DNA from: Phycisphaerae bacterium
Lineage (GTDB): Bacteria; Planctomycetota; Phycisphaerae; UBA1845; Fen-1342
Length of the DNA stretch: 9,489 bases
NCBI GenBank assembly: GCA_020058145.1
Contig: JAGVEP010000342.1
Span: forward strand, 1-9,489
Reading direction: 5' to 3'
A program made the position numbers and the translations under genes. Within the stretch, counting starts at the first letter, position 1. Each line of letters begins with the position of its first letter. Below, piece after piece: positions 7,107 to 9,489 of the stretch. The notes under the pieces were generated by a model, which worked only from the letters and a program-made list of their open reading frames with translations, had not been told where the DNA came from and did no database searches.

Positions 7107-7153
7107 GTTCCGTCTCCGTCACGCACGCCGTGGGCACAGTCTTACGGGCAGCA

Positions 7154-7182
7154 ACTCTATCGCGGGGCCGCCCGGACGGCAA
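7154..7182 (-). promoter_or_regulatory. Weak promoter candidate before the ACT gene
   Basis: On the - strand TTGCCG (7182-7177) and TAGAGT (7159-7154) are separated by 17 nt, each matching the sigma-70-type consensus at four of six positions. It lies in the 114-nt gap after lpxI, about 48 nt before the ACT start. It could let the ACT/rsmJ/ykgJ/folD genes be expressed separately from lpxD-lpxI. Matches this weak can occur by chance. Confidence 0.25.
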
Positions 7183-7220
7183 TTGTGTTCAGCGCTGTGG
7201 GCCGGCGCTCACGCCTGCTC

Positions 7221-8078
7221 CTACCCGTCAGCCCGGCCAATGACCGCAATCCGATACTGCTTGGCCAGTTCGAGCAGCCGTTCACGCTCCAGCAGCAACG
7301 TCTTGCCGGCCTCGATGACCACGGCGGCGGCGCGGTTGCGCTTGAGGTTCTCGATCGTACTCGCGCCGATCGTCGGCACATCGAAACGCATGTCCTGGTT
7401 CGGCTTGGCGACTTTGACGAGCGTCCATCCGCCCGCGCGACACAGCTCTCCGGCCCGCGCGATCAACTGGTCTGTGCCCTCAATCGCTTCCACCGCGATG
7501 ATCTCGCGTTCCTTGACGGCGACAGACTGCCCGATGTCGAGAGCCGCGATCTGTTTCGCTAGCGGCCACGCAAACTCCGCATCGTCCAGCACGGCGCGCG
7601 ACGGCTCGAACGGCGTCAGAACGCCGGCCGGTGCGAGCGCTTCGGGGCAATATTTCGTCGAATCGACCAGCGTCAGTCCTCGGCGGGCCATTTCGTCCGC
7701 GACCGCACCGAGCAGCACGTCGTTGCGTTTGTCGCGGGCGTGGAAGTACCAGACGCGTATGCTCGTCAGGTCCGGCAGGTATTGCAACCACTGCAGCCAG
7801 CGCGGCCCGGCGAACATCCGGGCCTTGCGCACGCGGCCCGCCATGATGACCTCGCGACAGCCGGCCTTTTTGAAGACCCGAATCCACCGCCCAAGCTGCA
7901 CGATGCCGCGCCAACAGAATGTGTCGGCCAATTGTCTGAGCGCCGGGTCTGCGCAACCGCGCAGGGCGACGACGGCGACGTTCCGCCCCGCCGCCCGCGC
8001 CCCGCGGGCAACGAGCTTGGGCAACTCGCCCTCGCCGGCAATGAGGCCGAGGACTGTCTCAGGAATCCGATCAATCAT
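7221..8078 (-). CDS. lpxI: UDP-2,3-diacylglucosamine pyrophosphatase LpxI
   Basis: Cleaves UDP-2,3-diacylglucosamine to lipid X (2,3-diacylglucosamine 1-phosphate) and UMP, the step done by LpxH in many Proteobacteria. 285 residues, a usual length for this former DUF1009 family. Visible signatures are VLGLIAGEGELPKL near the start, IMAGRVRKA (78-86), KEREIIAVEAIEGTDQLIARAG (189-210), VAKPNQDMRFDVPTIG (223-238, with the conserved Asp229 and Asp233; the family's catalytic Asp is probably one of them) and EAGKTLLLERERLLELA (256-272). The ATG at 8078 has only a weak AGG directly before it. It follows lpxD by 102 nt, so two Raetz-pathway genes are adjacent, but lpxA, fabZ and lpxB are not here. 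Confidence 0.94.
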   Translation of the reverse strand: MIDRIPETVLGLIAGEGELPKLVARGARAAGRNVAVVALRGCADPALRQLADTFCWRGIVQLGRWIRVFKKAGCREVIMAGRVRKARMFAGPRWLQWLQYLPDLTSIRVWYFHARDKRNDVLLGAVADEMARRGLTLVDSTKYCPEALAPAGVLTPFEPSRAVLDDAEFAWPLAKQIAALDIGQSVAVKEREIIAVEAIEGTDQLIARAGELCRAGGWTLVKVAKPNQDMRFDVPTIGASTIENLKRNRAAAVVIEAGKTLLLERERLLELAKQYRIAVIGRADG

Positions 8079-8116
8079 CCTGTGTTGCGGCCGTTCATAT
8101 GAGCACAGTCAGTGCA

Positions 8117-8145
8117 ATAATGCGCAGGTCACGCCCCCACTACAA
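8117..8145 (-). promoter_or_regulatory. Weak promoter candidate before lpxI
   Basis: On the - strand TTGTAG (8145-8140) and CATTAT (8122-8117) are 17 nt apart, in the 102-nt gap between lpxD and lpxI. They match consensus at three and four of six positions. The gap is locally more AT-rich than its surroundings. No intrinsic terminator is evident after lpxD, so readthrough from the lpxD promoter is equally possible. Confidence 0.22.
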
Positions 8146-8181
8146 TAAGCCGGCCGCGTTCTGATTGGGAACGCACCTTTC

Positions 8182-9243
8182 TTATGCTCGCGCGGTGAAC
8201 CTTGTCCGTAGCTCGGCAATCTCCTTCTCCAGCCGCCGGACCGTCTCGTTGAGTTCTGGCAGGCGGAGCATGTAGACCACTTGACGTTTGTGATCGCGGA
8301 TCGGGATCGCCGGAGCGCCGAGGACGGTATCGCCAGCGGGGACATTGTTGGTCACCCCGGCCTTCGCGCCGATGGTGGCACCGTCGCCAATGCGGATATG
8401 CCCGACTATACCGGCTTGCCCGGCCATCGTCACGTGGTTGCCGACCGTGACCGATCCCGCGACGCCGACCTGCGCGACGAACAGGCCGTGTTCGCCGACG
8501 TGGGTCCCGTGGCCGATCGCGATGAGATTGCTGAATTTGGTGCCCCGGCCGATGCGGGTCTGGCCCAGCGTCGCCCGGTCAATCGCACAGTTTGCGCCGA
8601 TTTCGACGTCGTCCTCAATCTCCACGCACCCGATCTGCGGGATTTTGACCCACTGCCCGCCCACGGGGGCATACCCGAGGCCGTCCTCGCCGATCGTCGT
8701 ATTCGAGTGAATCGTCACGCGATTGCCGATACGCGTGTCATCGTAGAGCACGACGTTCGGGAACAGGACAACATCGTCGCCCAGCCGCGACCGCGGACCT
8801 ACGTAGGAGCCGGGGTACAGGACTGCGTTATTTCCGATAACCACGTCCTCGGCGACTGTGGCACCGGGGTGGATCGTCGCGTTCTCGCCGATCACCGCGG
8901 TTTCGTGGACGCTGCTCCGCGTCCGGTCCAGCGGCACCCGGCGGTGCTGCCGATAGCCGTGGAGCGTAACAATCAGCACCGTGATGGCGGCGTAGGGGTC
9001 CTCGACCTGGATCAGATCGAGGTGGGGCGGCGCCGCAAGATCCGGCTTAAGCACCACCGCCGACGCCCGCGTCGTCTGTAACACCTTTTCGTACTTTGGG
9101 TTAGATAGGAACGACACGTCGCCCGCGACGGCATCCTCCAGGGTGGCAACCCGCTGGATGCGCCTGCTCGAGTCGCCGCGCAGCACCGGATTCATTCCGT
9201 ATTTTCGCAGCGCGGCGCACAGTTGTTCCAGCGTCGCTTCCAT
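8182..9243 (-). CDS. lpxD: UDP-3-O-acylglucosamine N-acyltransferase LpxD
   Basis: Adds an acyl chain from acyl-ACP to the 2-amino group of UDP-3-O-acylglucosamine, the third step of lipid A synthesis; the family is trimeric and cytoplasmic. 353 residues, normal length. The N-terminal uridine-binding domain has DVSFLSNPKYEKVL (42-55) and ASAVVLKPD. From about 112 to 305 the protein is a left-handed beta-helix of hexapeptide repeats (IGENATIHPGATV and on). H245 (AIGHGTHVG) and H282 (GIVGHIRIG) fit E. coli H239 and H276; their spacing of 37 is the same. The catalytic loop reads IGHG instead of the common IAHN. The C-terminus (about 326-350) is a short coiled coil. The ATG at 9243 has GAGGAG 5 nt upstream. 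It heads the leftward block, just behind the best promoter in the window. Confidence 0.96.
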   Translation of the reverse strand: MEATLEQLCAALRKYGMNPVLRGDSSRRIQRVATLEDAVAGDVSFLSNPKYEKVLQTTRASAVVLKPDLAAPPHLDLIQVEDPYAAITVLIVTLHGYRQHRRVPLDRTRSSVHETAVIGENATIHPGATVAEDVVIGNNAVLYPGSYVGPRSRLGDDVVLFPNVVLYDDTRIGNRVTIHSNTTIGEDGLGYAPVGGQWVKIPQIGCVEIEDDVEIGANCAIDRATLGQTRIGRGTKFSNLIAIGHGTHVGEHGLFVAQVGVAGSVTVGNHVTMAGQAGIVGHIRIGDGATIGAKAGVTNNVPAGDTVLGAPAIPIRDHKRQVVYMLRLPELNETVRRLEKEIAELRTRFTARA

Positions 9244-9248
9244 CGTGG

Positions 9249-9254
9249 CTCCTC
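9249..9254 (-). promoter_or_regulatory. Strong ribosome binding site of lpxD
   Basis: GAGGAG on the - strand ends 5 nt before the lpxD ATG. It is the clearest Shine-Dalgarno sequence in the leftward block and fixes the start at 9243. Confidence 0.75.
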
Positions 9255-9291
9255 AGCCGACGTCCCACGTACGGAGCTGCAAGATGCCGCG

Positions 9292-9321
9292 ATTGTACGG
9301 ATCGCGGCGCGTCGGTGTCAA
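9292..9321 (-). promoter_or_regulatory. Near-consensus sigma-70-type promoter for lpxD
   Basis: On the - strand a perfect TTGACA (9321-9316) is followed after 18 nt by TACAAT (9297-9292, five of six). Eleven of twelve consensus bases stand out in DNA this GC-rich. Transcription would begin near 9285, giving a leader of about 40 nt with the GAGGAG site. It probably drives lpxD and, through the short gaps, the rest of the leftward block. Confidence 0.65.
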
Positions 9322-9395
9322 AGTCAGGGCCGCGAGCGCCAGTCGCTGGGGTGTAGTCCAAAACTGTGGTAGCCGCCCAGCGCGGTGAGGCTCCT

Positions 9396-9474
9396 GTCCG
9401 AGCCCCACGCGCCAGCGTGGGGTTTTCCGCGGAGCGCGCTGCGCGGACCCCAGGCTCGCGCCTGAGGCTCGGAC
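9396..9474. repeat. Compact four-stem palindromic element upstream of lpxD
   Basis: Outer arms GTCCGAG (9396-9402) and CTCGGAC (9468-9474) are perfectly complementary (7 bp) and enclose three hairpins. Arm 1 is CCCCACGCgccaGCGTGGGG (9403-9422, perfect 8 bp), then TTTT. Arm 2 is CCGCG/CGCGG (9427-9431/9442-9446) with a further A-T and G-C pair inside after one mismatch. Arm 3 is CCCCAGGC/GCCTGAGG (9448-9455/9460-9467, one mismatch). Arms 1 and 3 share the same 8-4-8 layout and the CCCCA.GC start, like two copies of one palindrome. Arm 1 plus TTTT could also act as a + strand terminator. It is not a tRNA. It may be one member of a dispersed intergenic repeat family. Confidence 0.7.
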
Positions 9475-9489
9475 GGCGAGCTTTCCGCC

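Noticed and set aside
7105..8148. Open frame of about 350 codons on the + strand opposite lpxI
   Set aside because: Ser/Arg/Ala-rich translation opposite a well-conserved LpxI, with no domain signature.
8281..9081. Open frame of about 265 codons on the + strand opposite lpxD
   Set aside because: Its apparent Asp/Val/Arg periodicity is the antisense reflection of the LpxD hexapeptide repeats, not a separate repeat protein.
9396..9474. tRNA gene, because of the 7-bp closing stem and three arms
   Set aside because: There is no T-loop GTTCRA motif, no anticodon loop of 7 nt and no D-loop sequence; loops are 4 nt and arm lengths are wrong.

Overview
This high-GC window reads as ordinary chromosome from a Gram-negative bacterium. 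Lipid A genes (lpxD, lpxI) require an LPS-type outer membrane. The palindromic intergenic repeats, a secreted tricorn-type protease, a FolD with unusual active-site residues and the planctomycete-like look of LpxD suggest a planctomycete or another PVC-group relative. That placement is inference from memory of the families. I see no phage, transposase, integrase, CRISPR array, tRNA or rRNA.

Left part, + strand (1-4584). The window opens inside trpE (anthranilate synthase component I), which runs to 982. Its stop codon lies inside the first of two palindromic repeat copies (978-1032). A 230-nt spacer follows with a hairpin and a weak -10 candidate. Then comes a 1123-residue exported S41 peptidase of the tricorn type (1213-4584), with a signal peptide, PD40/beta-propeller repeats, a highly charged linker, a PDZ domain and a catalytic domain whose His, Ser and Glu are all in place.

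Right part, - strand (9243 down to 4616). Six genes point the same way: lpxD, lpxI, a tandem-ACT protein, rsmJ, a YkgJ-type cysteine-cluster protein and folD. ACT, rsmJ and ykgJ overlap (4 bp and 17 bp) and look translationally coupled. The gaps around lpxI (102 and 114 nt) could hold internal promoters. A near-consensus promoter (TTGACA, 18 nt, TACAAT) sits before lpxD. The block converges on the tricorn gene with only 31 nt between stop codons, and its best terminator lies inside the tail of the tricorn coding sequence.

How the genes work together: lpxD and lpxI are two steps of lipid A synthesis (N-acylation, then UMP release from UDP-2,3-diacylglucosamine). folD supplies one-carbon folates, and rsmJ modifies 16S rRNA. 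The ACT and cysteine-cluster proteins have no defined role. No lpxA, lpxB, fabZ or trpG is present here.

I do not see a new multi-gene system. The items most worth a second look are the FolD that lacks the catalytic lysine of the bifunctional enzyme, a compact four-stem palindromic element at 9396-9474, the repeat pair over the trpE stop, and the coupled ACT/rsmJ/ykgJ trio.
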